A stretch of 52,601 bases of DNA from Lamprobacter modestohalophilus (GTDB taxonomy: Bacteria > Pseudomonadota > Gammaproteobacteria > Chromatiales > Chromatiaceae): the NCBI RefSeq assembly GCF_016583905.1, contig NZ_NRRY01000036.1, positions 1-52,601 of the forward strand. Reading direction: 5' to 3'. Positions 26,719 to 37,478 of this stretch are shown piece by piece (position 1 is the stretch's first letter; the number at the start of each line of letters is the position of its first letter). Both the position numbers and the translations under genes were made by a program. The notes beneath the pieces are model-generated. The model made no database searches. It saw only the letters and a program-made list of their open reading frames with translations, and was not told the origin of the DNA.

Positions 26719-28191
26719 CTAGAAGTAGTAGCCGAAGTTGATGTTGAAGCGGTAGTTCCAGTGGTCGTTGCCGTTGGCGCCGAAATCGCCGACGCCGCCC
26801 GTCGGTGAAAACAGGTTGGAATAGCCTTCTGCTGTGCCGTCTTCGGTTTCGTTACCGACGAAGTAGTTACCGTCGGAGAACGCGAGATCGGTGTAGATGT
26901 ACCAGCCGCCACGTGCCCAGGCCGCACCCAGGGTGACTAGCTGGCTATCGTTGAACGCGTTGTCTTCCTTGATGATGCTCGAGTACTCGACATAGGGTCG
27001 AACGGAGTCGAGCCAAGGAATGCGGTTGGTCTCGTACAGATAGCTGAGCGAGATGGCTGGTAGCCAAGCATCTGTCGCCACCGGCCAGGCGAAGTCGTAG
27101 GCACCCATCGGGAACAAGGCATCGGTGCTGAGCGCGTTATCGGAATCGATATCGTACTTGTAGCGGGTCAGCTGGGTCGCGAGCAGCCAGTTGTTCCAGC
27201 TGTTGGTCATGTGCACCGAGGCCGCCCAGTGGTGCCCGTCATCGGTGCGCCGGCCTTTCAGCTGACCATACTGCAGCGACACACCCAGGTCGGTATCGAC
27301 TGCGGTGTCCTCGAAGCTGTAGATCGCCCGCACATTGAATTGGTTGCGCTCCTCGTAGCCGTTCGGCAGGACGCCATAAGTCACGTCGCCATTCGGCGCG
27401 ACGGCGTTATCCCAGACCACGGCATCGTAGCCGTAGCGCGTGCTGTCCTGACTGGTACCGTTGCCGTTCCACTCGCTGCGCGCGTAGTAGGCGAAGTCCA
27501 GGCTCCAATTGCCGATATCGGTGATGTACTTGATACCGAGGTCCATATCGTCCGAAAGGCCAACATAGTAGTGCTGATCGAAGAACCAGCTCTGCGAGAC
27601 ACCATAGGGGCCAGGACCAAAGGGCACGCGGTTGACACCAACCTGAAGCTGGCTGCCATCATCGAAATCCCAGCCTAGCCAACCGGTGTGGAGAAAGTTG
27701 TAACCGTCGTACCAACGGTACTCAAGCTTGCCGACCAACTGCTCGTACTTCAGATCCATGTTGATACGGAAGGTATCGAGCGCGAAGTTGCCGCCATTGC
27801 CGCCGCGAGACGGGCCGCTGCCACCACCAGGATAACTCCCGAGGATGTAGTTCGCGCGGATCGCGCCACCGATGGTGACGGGGCCGACGGTGATCTTATC
27901 GGCTTGCGGTGAGCCAGCCTTGGCCAGCTCGGCCTCTGCAACCTCAGCCTTCTCGGTCGCGGACAGCGTCTCGGCCTTGGCCGCTGCGAGCTCGGCCTCG
28001 GCCTGATCCAGCTGGCGCTGAAGCTCGAGGATGCGTCGCTCGAGGGCGTTGGGGTCTGTTGCTGCGGTCGCAAGCTGTGGCGCGCCGGCCAGGCTCGCAA
28101 GACTCAGGGCGAGGAGCGTCCGAGCGCGTCGGTGCGCTGGTCGCTGACTGTTGGGAGTGGCGCTAAGCGTCCGCGATTCGTGATTGTTCAT
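26719..28191 (-). CDS. Outer-membrane porin with N-terminal coiled coil
   Basis: A 490-residue predicted outer-membrane channel. After a signal peptide (LLALSLASLAGAPQLATA) comes a ~50-residue heptad region (ERRILELQRQLDQAEAELAA, then AEKAEVAEAELAKAG), as in trimeric porins that bind peptidoglycan. A beta-barrel of alternating aromatic strands follows (IRANYILGSYPG, GKLEYRWYDGYNF, LGIKYITDIGNWSLDFAYYA) and the protein ends in aromatic NINFGYYF, the assembly signal. The ATG at 28191 has AGGA eight bases upstream; the frame is open to 28275 but that part has no porin character. It lies directly upstream of proVWX, so a role in compatible-solute entry is possible but unproven. Confidence 0.82.
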   Translation of the reverse strand: MNNHESRTLSATPNSQRPAHRRARTLLALSLASLAGAPQLATAATDPNALERRILELQRQLDQAEAELAAAKAETLSATEKAEVAEAELAKAGSPQADKITVGPVTIGGAIRANYILGSYPGGGSGPSRGGNGGNFALDTFRINMDLKYEQLVGKLEYRWYDGYNFLHTGWLGWDFDDGSQLQVGVNRVPFGPGPYGVSQSWFFDQHYYVGLSDDMDLGIKYITDIGNWSLDFAYYARSEWNGNGTSQDSTRYGYDAVVWDNAVAPNGDVTYGVLPNGYEERNQFNVRAIYSFEDTAVDTDLGVSLQYGQLKGRRTDDGHHWAASVHMTNSWNNWLLATQLTRYKYDIDSDNALSTDALFPMGAYDFAWPVATDAWLPAISLSYLYETNRIPWLDSVRPYVEYSSIIKEDNAFNDSQLVTLGAAWARGGWYIYTDLAFSDGNYFVGNETEDGTAEGYSNLFSPTGGVGDFGANGNDHWNYRFNINFGYYF

Positions 28192-28707
28192 GGTGTCCTG
28201 CGTGGGGTTTCTTGGCTCGAAAGATGCCATTAACGCAACGTCGTTGGCCTTAGGGCCAACCAGCAGCCCATCCAAGCGACATGTCGTTCATCTGCAACAA
28301 GGAGCGCAGTTTATATCGTAGGCAACATATTTTCCAGGCCAACGGGCATCAAAACCCAAGCCCAGGAGCCAAACAGGCTCGCAAGACTCAACGATCAAAC
28401 TGCTTGAATGATAGGGAATCGGTGAAACACTGGCCTGGGTATCGGGGGCTCGCAGTATGGGATGACCCGGGTGCGATAGATGGCGCTATGGCCAGGCCGA
28501 TGACAAATACTTCGGCTACGAAGGTTTTGGGGTCGACCGAGTTTGCAGTAGTATGAAGACGATTCACGCTCACACAGTGGCGCTCGCGACCCTATCCGAG
28601 TTAAGTCCGAAACTGAGTCCGGCCCCGAATCCATACCATCGACAGCTCCGCTCAACCCTGGCAGCAGGGGCGCACCGCTGACCGCATCAAGCCCGAGGGC
28701 AACGCCT
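28192..28707. other. 516-bp divergent intergenic region, porin / BCCT carrier
   Basis: No convincing gene lies here; the short ORFs have poor composition. The region must hold the promoters for the minus-strand porin(-proVWX) and the plus-strand BCCT operon. It is somewhat less GC-rich than the flanks around 28310-28420. The only strong structure is the hairpin at 28243-28260. I could not identify convincing -35/-10 pairs, so osmoregulated or alternative-sigma promoters are possible. Confidence 0.5.
28243..28260. promoter_or_regulatory. Perfect hairpin in the porin leader
   Basis: GTTGGCC (28243-28249) and GGCCAAC (28254-28260) form a 7-bp stem with a TTAG loop, 52 bases upstream of the porin ATG. 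It would lie in the mRNA leader or overlap the promoter, so it may be an operator or an RNA stabiliser. Confidence 0.4.
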
Positions 28708-30546
28708 ATGCAAGACGCAAACGATCGCTCATCAGACCAGCCGGGCTGGCTCCGGCTCGACGTTCACCCTTGGGTGTTCTTCACCTCCGCCGGCATCATC
28801 CTGCTCTTCGTCGCGCTGACGATCTTCTTCGAGAATCGCGTCGATAACCTGTTCAACCTGGTCCAGGGCGCCGTCTCCAAGTACGCCGGCTGGTTCTTCG
28901 TCGGCACCATGAACATCATCCTGATCTATGTGATCGCGCTGTTGCTCGGGCGCTACGGCGATATCCGGCTCGGCGGCGAGGGTGCAAAGCCGGAGTTCTC
29001 GACCATCGGCTGGTTCTCGATGCTGTTCAGCGCGGGGATGGGCATCGGTCTGCTCTTCTACGGCGTCGCCGAGCCGATGTTCCACTATGTCGCCTCTCCA
29101 CTCGCCGAGCCCGGCACCCCAGAGGCCGCGCGCGTGGCGATGGATTTCACCTTCCTGCATTGGGGGCTGCATCCCTGGGCGATCTACGCGCTGGTGGGCC
29201 TGTCGCTGGGCTTCTTTGCCTTCAATAAGGGCCTGCCGCTGTCGATCCGCTCGGTCTTCTATCCACTCCTGGGCGAGCGCATCTACGGGCCCATTGGAAA
29301 CGTCATCGACATCATGGCGACCGTTGCCACCATGTTTGGCGTCGCCACCTCGCTCGGGCTCGGGGTGCAGCAGGTCAACGCCGGCCTCAGCCATCTGGTC
29401 GACTTCATCCCACAGAACACGATGGTTCAGCTGCTGTTGATCACCGGTATCACGGCCATCGCAACCTGGTCGGTGGTGCGCGGCCTGGACTCCGGCATCA
29501 AGGTGCTGAGTCAGATCAACGTCGTCGTCGCTGCGGTGCTGATGTTCTTCGTCATCATCGTCGGTCCGACACTGTTCATCCTGAATGCCTTCATCGAGAA
29601 CATCGGTATCTACGTTCAGCACTTCCCGTCACTCAGCACTTGGAACGAGACCTACGACGACACCGACTGGCAGAACGGCTGGACCGTCTTCTACTGGGGC
29701 TGGTGGATCGCCTGGTCGCCCTTCGTCGGTATGTTCATCGCCCGCGTCTCTTACGGCCGCACCATCCGTGAGTTCATCAAAGGGGTCTTGCTGATTCCAA
29801 CCCTGGTGACCTTCCTCTGGGTGACGACCTTCGGCAACACCGCCCTGCACGTCGAGATGTTCGGCGTCGGCGGGCTGGCCAAGGCGGTGCAGGAGAACAT
29901 CCCCGTCTCCCTCTTCGTGATGCTCGAGAGCCTGCCGCTGAGCGCCATTGCCTCGGTGGTGGCTATCACCGTCATCATCACCTTCTTCGTCACCTCCTCA
30001 GACTCTGGCTCCTTGGTCATCGACATCATCACCGCCGGCGGCAACACCGAGCCACCGGTGATCCAGCGCGTGTTCTGGGCAGTGATGGAAGGCGCGGTGG
30101 CCGCAGCCTTGCTTCTCGGCGGCGGGCTCGTGGCGCTGCAGACGGCGGCGATCTCGACCGGCCTCCCCTTCGCGATCATCCTGCTCGGCATGTGCTGGTC
30201 GTTGCACATGGGATTGGTGCACTACAAGACTGGACAGGGCTTCGAGCTCAGCCTGAGCGATTACCAGGGCCCTGAATTCCGCACCCAGGCGACGCGCAAG
30301 ATGCCGACCTTTGGCCGCCGGCAGTTTTGGGTACCGACCCCTCTTCAACGCAGCACCGGCGCTGCCGTGCGCCCACGTCCCAGTGTTGGGCTGGGCGTCG
30401 AGTCGGGCGCTGGGACCGCCGTTGTCAGCAGTGCAGCGGCACCTGGCAGCTCGACCAGCTTCAAGGTCAACCCGCAAGCCGCGCCCGCCGACGCCGCTGG
30501 CGACACGGCAGCCAGCAAGCAAAAACCGACCGACGGAGAGGTCTGA
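28708..30546 (+). CDS. BCCT-family betaine/choline/carnitine transporter
   Basis: A 612-residue secondary transporter with about 12 membrane segments, likely taking up glycine betaine or choline with Na+ or H+. The family's glycine stretch GMGIGLLFYGVAEP (about residues 110-123) is of the betaine/choline type, and the signature WWIAWSPFVGMFIARVSYGR plus TIREF is intact. SSDSGSLVIDIIT is the conserved TM10 region. The last ~85 residues are a hydrophilic Ala/Ser/Pro-rich tail, possibly an osmosensing or regulatory extension. The stop codon overlaps the next ATG (TGATG), so the downstream binding protein is translationally coupled. The substrate cannot be fixed from sequence. Confidence 0.93.
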   Translation: MQDANDRSSDQPGWLRLDVHPWVFFTSAGIILLFVALTIFFENRVDNLFNLVQGAVSKYAGWFFVGTMNIILIYVIALLLGRYGDIRLGGEGAKPEFSTIGWFSMLFSAGMGIGLLFYGVAEPMFHYVASPLAEPGTPEAARVAMDFTFLHWGLHPWAIYALVGLSLGFFAFNKGLPLSIRSVFYPLLGERIYGPIGNVIDIMATVATMFGVATSLGLGVQQVNAGLSHLVDFIPQNTMVQLLLITGITAIATWSVVRGLDSGIKVLSQINVVVAAVLMFFVIIVGPTLFILNAFIENIGIYVQHFPSLSTWNETYDDTDWQNGWTVFYWGWWIAWSPFVGMFIARVSYGRTIREFIKGVLLIPTLVTFLWVTTFGNTALHVEMFGVGGLAKAVQENIPVSLFVMLESLPLSAIASVVAITVIITFFVTSSDSGSLVIDIITAGGNTEPPVIQRVFWAVMEGAVAAALLLGGGLVALQTAAISTGLPFAIILLGMCWSLHMGLVHYKTGQGFELSLSDYQGPEFRTQATRKMPTFGRRQFWVPTPLQRSTGAAVRPRPSVGLGVESGAGTAVVSSAAAPGSSTSFKVNPQAAPADAAGDTAASKQKPTDGEV

Positions 30547-31649
30547 TGAGTAGCAAGCAGCAATACCGACCGAACGCCCAAGCGCTAGGCCCAAGTCAAG
30601 GTCAATGCCCGAGGAACGGTACAAACACGAGCCGCACTGCTCGTGTGGATCAAGCGCGATGGCTCCAAGCATCGCGCCTGAAGAGTCAGAGGCAGCGGCC
30701 CCGAACAGGCACCGCCAAGCGGTTTGTGCAGGGACTCCTAACCGCACTCTGTCTCCTGCTCGCGACGGGCGTCAGCGCCAGCGACAACACCAACAGCAGC
30801 AAACCGCTGCGCATCGCCTACGTCGATTGGTCCTCATCGGTCGCCAGCGCGAATGTCGTCTGTGCGGTCCTGACCGAGCATCTCGAGCAGCCTTGCGAGC
30901 TGATCGAGACCAGCGCCGACGCGATGTGGCGCATGGTGGCCGAGGGCGAGGCCGATGTGTTGCTCTCAGCCTGGCTGCCCGACACCCATGCCGACTATTT
31001 CGCCCAGTATCGCGACCAGCTCGAGGATCTCGGTCCCAACCTGGATGGAACCAAAACCGGCTTGGTGATCCCGGCCACCGGGGTTGGACGCCAGACCGAC
31101 CAGCGCGGCGTCCAAACGCAGCCGAGCCTTCAGATCCAAAGCATTGAGCAACTGGCAGAGCGACGCCAGGCGCTCGGCGGTCGCATCATCGGTATCGATC
31201 CGGAAGCGGGCATCATGAGCGCGACCGAAACCGCGATCTCGACCTACAACCTGAGCGGATTTCGACTGGTCGCCGGCAGCGAATCGCAGATGACAGACGC
31301 CCTCGCGAATGCGATCGCCCGCAACCAACCGGTGGTGGTGACCGGTTGGATTCCGCACTGGATGTTCGGACGTTGGTCGCTGCGCTTCCTCGATGATCCC
31401 GAAGGCGTCTATGGCGGCACCGGCAGCATCCATACCATGGTCCGAACCGGCCTGAGCGACGACCGCCCGCAAGCCGCCGCCGTGCTTGATCGCTTTGCCT
31501 GGGATGCGCAGGCGATGGAGCAATTGCTGGTCTGGATTCACCAGGACCAAGGCCGAGACCCCTATGCCCAAGCCCTGCGCTGGCTGCGCGCCAACCCGCA
31601 ACGGGTGCAGGCGTGGCTGGGTGACGCACAACCATCGGAGAACCCCTGA
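30546..31649 (+). CDS. Orphan glycine-betaine-type substrate-binding protein (OpuAC family)
   Basis: A 367-residue protein with the OpuAC/ProX fold: LRIAYVDWSSSVASANVV at the start of lobe 1, VLLSAWLPDTHADYF in the binding region and VVVTGWIPHWMFGRW then SLRFLDDPEGVYGG near the end, the betaine-site aromatic blocks. A hydrophobic segment (GLLTALCLLLATGVSA) at ~residues 64-79 acts as signal peptide or anchor, preceded by an unusually long basic 60-residue leader without internal methionine. GGAGAGG precedes the ATG. There is no ABC permease or ATPase next to it; instead it is coupled by TGATG overlaps to the BCCT carrier upstream and the protease-like gene downstream. Confidence 0.87.
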   Translation: MSSKQQYRPNAQALGPSQGQCPRNGTNTSRTARVDQARWLQASRLKSQRQRPRTGTAKRFVQGLLTALCLLLATGVSASDNTNSSKPLRIAYVDWSSSVASANVVCAVLTEHLEQPCELIETSADAMWRMVAEGEADVLLSAWLPDTHADYFAQYRDQLEDLGPNLDGTKTGLVIPATGVGRQTDQRGVQTQPSLQIQSIEQLAERRQALGGRIIGIDPEAGIMSATETAISTYNLSGFRLVAGSESQMTDALANAIARNQPVVVTGWIPHWMFGRWSLRFLDDPEGVYGGTGSIHTMVRTGLSDDRPQAAAVLDRFAWDAQAMEQLLVWIHQDQGRDPYAQALRWLRANPQRVQAWLGDAQPSENP

Positions 31650-32332
31650 TGCTCCAAGGAATCAGCCAAAAATTTCGCGGCGGCTGCCTGATGCTGGCCA
31701 GAGACAACGCCGGTGCGCTCGATTTTCTCGGCACGGCGTTCGTCGTGCATCCGCAAGGCTATCTACTCACCGCCGCCCATCTCGTCGCCGAGACCGAAGG
31801 GCTGCGGGTGGTACCGACCTCCAGCGGCGGTGAGTTCCAGCCGATGAGCTTCGACCGCGTCGCGGCCATGGCCGTGTCGGTGGCGCGCCGCGATACCGCC
31901 CACGATGTCGCCCTGCTGAAGATCGACCAAGGACTCGAGATCAGCGTGCCAGATGATTTCCTCGGCAGCGGCGAGAACGTCTTGCCTGGCGCCTCGCTGA
32001 TGAGTCTCGGCTACGCCTTCGGCCACGAGCAGATCCACACCACGCTGACCGTCGGCGGCTTTGCGGCGGCCAAGATCCGCTCGGCCAACGATACCCAGCT
32101 GATCCTGTTCGACAGCATGGTCCACAACGGCGATATCGGTGGCCCCTTGATCCATGTCGCGGATGGTCACGTGGTCGGTATCATCAGCGGGCGCTTCGAG
32201 CCTGCCGAAGTCTTGAGCGGCAGCGCGACTTGGGAGCGACGCTCAACCCCGGGCACCAACATCTCATTTGCCGTGGATATCGACTATGGCACCGCCTTGA
32301 TGCGCTCCGAGGGGCTGCTCGAGCACGAGTGA
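31649..32332 (+). CDS. Trypsin-fold protein with the catalytic serine replaced (pseudoprotease)
   Basis: A 227-residue protein with a chymotrypsin/DegP-like protease fold. His44 (TAAHLV) and Asp86 (AHDVALLKI) are in place, but the serine motif reads NGDIGGPLI, so position 163 is isoleucine (codon ATC at 32135-32137) instead of serine. One base change from AGC would produce this. The rest of the fold is well kept ([22 protein letters not shown]), arguing for a retained non-catalytic role, although recent inactivation is possible. No signal peptide and no PDZ domain are visible, so it is probably cytoplasmic. Its ATG overlaps the stop of the binding-protein gene (TGATG). Confidence 0.85.
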   Translation: MLQGISQKFRGGCLMLARDNAGALDFLGTAFVVHPQGYLLTAAHLVAETEGLRVVPTSSGGEFQPMSFDRVAAMAVSVARRDTAHDVALLKIDQGLEISVPDDFLGSGENVLPGASLMSLGYAFGHEQIHTTLTVGGFAAAKIRSANDTQLILFDSMVHNGDIGGPLIHVADGHVVGIISGRFEPAEVLSGSATWERRSTPGTNISFAVDIDYGTALMRSEGLLEHE

Positions 32333-32466
32333 ACCGCGCGTCGATGCTTGCCGCAGCGGCTCGACGCTTGCAGCGAAACGCGCTAGACCTCATCGTAAGC
32401 GGTCTTTGGCGAGGTCTGCGTCGTTTGCGCTGCCTCGCCCCCCGTTACACCCGAGGAGCAGTCTCT

Positions 32467-33351
32467 GTGGACGCCGCGCTGACCCCCAACCCATCCCTTG
32501 AAACCATCGATCGCCGTGATGATCGACCAAATCCGCAGCGCGCGACTGGCGCGGCCGGGCCGGCATCGGTGGAGATTGCCGACGTCCAGTCCAGTCCGGA
32601 CAGTCGGCAGATCGCGATCAACAAGGTTGGCATCAAAGACATCCGCCACCCGGTGCGGATCAAGGATCGCAGCGGCGCCGAGCAGCACACGGTGGCGACC
32701 TTCAACATGTACGTGTTCTTGCCCCATCACTTCAAGGGCACGCACATGTCACGCTTCGTCGCCATCCTCAATGGCCACGAGCGCGAGATCGGAGTCGGCA
32801 CCTTCAAGGAGATGCTCACCGAGATGGCCGAGCGGCTCGAATCCGAGGCCGGCCATATCGAGATGCGCTTTCCCTTCTTCGTCAACAAGCGCGCGCCGGT
32901 GACCGGGGTCGAGAGTCTGCTCGATTATGAGGTGACGTTGATCGGCGAGGTCCGTCACGGCAAGCCGGAGCTCTCGATCAAGGTCGTAGTGCCGGTCACC
33001 AGCCTCTGCCCCTGCTCGAAAGAGATCTCGCGCTACGGGGCGCACAATCAGCGCTCGCATGTCACCGTCGAGGCAAAGACACGTGGTTTCCTATGGATCG
33101 AGGAATTGATCGAGCTCGTCGAGGCGGAGGCCAGCGCGCAGCTCTATGGCCTGCTCAAGCGGCCCGATGAGAAATACGTCACCGAGCATGCCTACGACAA
33201 TCCCAAGTTCGTCGAGGATACGGTGCGCGATGTCGCGCGGCGGCTAAATGCCGAGGAGCGCATCGCGGCCTACGTGGTCGAGGCGGAGAACTTCGAGTCG
33301 ATCCATAACCACTCGGCTTATGCGATGGTCGAGCGCGACAAGGACGCTTAG
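32467..33351 (+). CDS. folE2: GTP cyclohydrolase I type 2
   Basis: A 294-residue FolE2 (GCYH-IB), which converts GTP to 7,8-dihydroneopterin triphosphate for folate (and pre-queuosine) synthesis. FolE2 works with metals other than zinc and often supplements FolE under zinc limitation. The catalytic cysteine block [20 protein letters not shown] and the C-terminal [13 protein letters not shown] are diagnostic. The frame is open to 32230, but a GTG at 32467 has GAGGAG eight bases upstream and gives the normal family length. It starts 134 bp after the pseudoprotease gene. No zinc-regulon (Zur) site was recognised. Confidence 0.92.
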   Translation: MDAALTPNPSLETIDRRDDRPNPQRATGAAGPASVEIADVQSSPDSRQIAINKVGIKDIRHPVRIKDRSGAEQHTVATFNMYVFLPHHFKGTHMSRFVAILNGHEREIGVGTFKEMLTEMAERLESEAGHIEMRFPFFVNKRAPVTGVESLLDYEVTLIGEVRHGKPELSIKVVVPVTSLCPCSKEISRYGAHNQRSHVTVEAKTRGFLWIEELIELVEAEASAQLYGLLKRPDEKYVTEHAYDNPKFVEDTVRDVARRLNAEERIAAYVVEAENFESIHNHSAYAMVERDKDA

Positions 33352-33387
33352 GCCGCGGGCATGACCGCTAACGTTCAGAATAACGCG

Positions 33388-33446
33388 CCCAAAAACCGCG
33401 CACGATAAACTCGTATTCTGGCACAGAGCCGGACGCAGTTTTTGGG
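33388..33446. repeat. 13-bp inverted repeat downstream of folE2
   Basis: CCCAAAAACCGCG (33388-33400) and CGCAGTTTTTGGG (33434-33446) match at 12 of 13 positions around a 33-base loop. The right arm holds a T5 run, so it could act as a folE2 terminator. It may instead be a remnant of a small mobile repeat. Confidence 0.45.
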
Positions 33447-33534
33447 TCGCCGTTTATTCAAATGCAACCTGGGATCGAAGGGCACTCTGTTATCCAAATT
33501 CCATCCTCGTCCCGATCAACTGTTACTGTAAAAT

Positions 33535-34812
33535 TCATAGCAGGTTACCTTCATAAGGGACTCGGTTATCGCAAAGCTCGCGAAGCAGAAAGGATTGTCT
33601 TGCAAGCCCTCGCTCCATGCGCCTGTGGCTGAGCCCAAGCACGCATTCGCCGTGATCACGCAGTTCGCCGTGCGGTCCGTCGTAAGAATAGAACGATGTA
33701 AACGCCTCAGCCGCCGATGGATACACCACCGAGATCGCAAACGGCTCGGCAGGATCTGAGGTCAGGCTCACCCAAACGCCACCAAGGAATGGCGAGCCTG
33801 GGACCTCGAGACGCCATAAACGCTCGGCGCCTTTCACCGCCGACCGATTGCGCAGCAGCGGCTGATTGAACTGAAAGCGATGGGTGTCGCCATGGATGGC
33901 CAGCACTGGCCCTGAATAGCTGCCGAGCAACACCTCCAGATCGGTCATGAATGGCGCGAAGCCTGGCGATGCCGGTGAGCGCTCGAACAACGGATTGGCA
34001 TGAAACAGCAGCACCATCGCCCGCGCCTGTGACTGCTGCGCAACGCGGGTCGCCTCGCGCAAGAGGCTGCGATTGGCCTCCGAGCGTTGCCGCCATTCAG
34101 TCATCGCGGCGGTGTTCTTCGAGCGATGATTGTTGTCGCTACCGACCAGATGCAGCAACACCAGCATCACGCCATCCTTGAGGGTATAGGCGTTCTCTGG
34201 ATAGGCCAGGTCTGGTACCTGCAGCTCAAGCACCGCGTTGTGCAGCACCTCGGGGTCGGCAAAGAAGCGCGCTCGCAGTGCTGCCAGGCGCTCGAGCGGA
34301 TCGAGCCCGCCGGCGGACTGGCGATGACAGTCGGTCCACTCGTTATCGCCGGGGGTATAGAGCATGGGCACCGGGATGGCTTGGAACAGCCCGGCGATGC
34401 GTCGATTGCGCGCCTCGGTACAGGGCTCGCCGCCACCTTTGATATCGCCGACATGGACGATGAACGGCGGGTTTTGCTCAGCGGCCTCTTGCATCAGGCG
34501 TTCGAAGGGCGCGTACTCGGCATTGCCATAGGGCGCATCGCCAACCGCGAAGAAGCGCAGCCCCGTCTCGGGCTGCTCCGAACTCTCCCGGGACAGCGCC
34601 GCGCCGCCGCCCACGATCAGACTGAACAGCAGCGTCAGGACAGCAATTCGCCGGCACGGACGTCGCCGCGCGATGCCCGTCTGATGCTGGATGGGATGCC
34701 CCTGAAACCGAGGCTGCATGCTCCGGTAGAACGACGCGGGATGCATCATACCGAGAAACAAGCGCCTCATCGTCCGAGGTGGCAAGGCGCTTCGCACCTT
34801 AGTAGCGCCCAT
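33535..34812 (-). CDS. Exported/anchored metallophosphoesterase-like protein
   Basis: A 425-residue protein with an N-terminal hydrophobic segment (~residues 56-73, IAVLTLLFSLIVGGGAAL) and a calcineurin-like phosphoesterase domain. The motifs visible are FFAVGDAPYG, FIVHVGDIKGGG, YTPGDNEWTDC (GDxxD/H replaced by GDNE) and LAIHGDTHRFQF, which supply most of the metal-binding residues. The substrate is unknown. The first ATG (34812) lies inside the last codons of the cyclic-nucleotide-binding gene (14-base overlap); methionines at residues 15 and 22 are alternative starts. Probably periplasmic. Confidence 0.78.
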   Translation of the reverse strand: MGATKVRSALPPRTMRRLFLGMMHPASFYRSMQPRFQGHPIQHQTGIARRRPCRRIAVLTLLFSLIVGGGAALSRESSEQPETGLRFFAVGDAPYGNAEYAPFERLMQEAAEQNPPFIVHVGDIKGGGEPCTEARNRRIAGLFQAIPVPMLYTPGDNEWTDCHRQSAGGLDPLERLAALRARFFADPEVLHNAVLELQVPDLAYPENAYTLKDGVMLVLLHLVGSDNNHRSKNTAAMTEWRQRSEANRSLLREATRVAQQSQARAMVLLFHANPLFERSPASPGFAPFMTDLEVLLGSYSGPVLAIHGDTHRFQFNQPLLRNRSAVKGAERLWRLEVPGSPFLGGVWVSLTSDPAEPFAISVVYPSAAEAFTSFYSYDGPHGELRDHGECVLGLSHRRMERGLARQSFLLRELCDNRVPYEGNLL

Positions 34813-35293
34813 GCGATCGGGTCACATAGTTGCGCAGGGCATCGGACTCCTGATTCGCCCGCATCAGGTTGCTGTGGGTGATCCGGAACAGCGCCCGCAT
34901 CACCTTGAGCACCAGCATCGGATGCTGCGCGAGCAAGGCCTCGAAGTCATCTGGCTCCAGCGTCAGCACCACGCCATCACCGGCCGCGCGTAACCCCGCC
35001 TTGCGCGGCGAGCCATCGACAAAGGCACGAGTTCCGGCACATTCGCCAGGCGACATGCGATAGACCGCCGAGTCCGCACCCTGATGGTCATGGAGCACAT
35101 CGAGACGGCCCTCGACCAGCACAAACAGGGTGCGCCTCGCATCGCCCTCCACCACCAGGGACTCCTGCCCTGCCAGCCGCACGACGCCCATCGCCTGCGC
35201 TAGGGTTGCGACCTCGCTCGCATCGAGCTCTTCGGCCAGTACCGAGGCCTGCAGCCAGGCCGTCTTTTGTTGATCAGTGGTTTGATCAGTCAT
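34799..35293 (-). CDS. Cyclic-nucleotide-binding (CAP_ED) domain protein
   Basis: A 164-residue protein with one cNMP-binding-like beta-roll: GQESLVVEGDARRTLFVLVEGRLDVL, then MSPGECAGTRAFVDGSPRKAGLRA, then VVLTLEPDDFEALLAQHP and a C-terminal helix. No helix-turn-helix follows, so it is not a Crp-type transcription factor. The phosphate-binding cassette normally shows GE...RAA/T; here GEC...RAFVDGSPRKAGLRA is divergent, so nucleotide binding is not assured. It is the first gene of a two-gene unit with the metallophosphatase, preceded by a strong -35 element. Confidence 0.8.
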   Translation of the reverse strand: MTDQTTDQQKTAWLQASVLAEELDASEVATLAQAMGVVRLAGQESLVVEGDARRTLFVLVEGRLDVLHDHQGADSAVYRMSPGECAGTRAFVDGSPRKAGLRAAGDGVVLTLEPDDFEALLAQHPMLVLKVMRALFRITHSNLMRANQESDALRNYVTRSHGRY

Positions 35294-35341
35294 CAGCAGT
35301 CTCTGCCCTTTGGGATCACGAATCGATGATTTGAACAGCCT

Positions 35342-35387
35342 AGCAAACCCCGGTGACGTCCCGGTGTCAATGATCAGACGGTGATCA
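35342..35387 (-). promoter_or_regulatory. Candidate promoter with a TGATCA dyad upstream of the cNMP-binding gene
   Basis: On the minus strand a perfect TTGACA (35365-35370) is followed after 17 bases by TTTGCT (35342-35347), a weak -10. Immediately upstream lie two TGATCA hexamers (35371-35376 and 35382-35387) separated by five bases, forming a 17-bp dyad. The spacing does not match a standard FNR or CRP box. Confidence 0.4.
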
Positions 35388-35482
35388 ATTCATCATCGGC
35401 CAATCTCGAGCAATCATCGGGCATTGCCCGAGCAGCGAGGTATGCCAGGGCTTAAACTGGGCCTCATCACCGCCACCCGTCT

Positions 35483-37387
<1,905 letters not shown>

Positions 37388-37478
37388 GCTGCGGCTGCAC
37401 GCGGATGGGCAGCGATCCTCGCCCTGTTGATCTCCGTCTGTCGGTGTTGATCTGTGGTTCTGTCTTTGGAGAGCGGGT

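Noticed and set aside
28281-28556. 91-codon frame in the porin/BCCT intergenic region
   Set aside because: No ribosome site and no domain resemblance; the region more likely holds divergent promoters.
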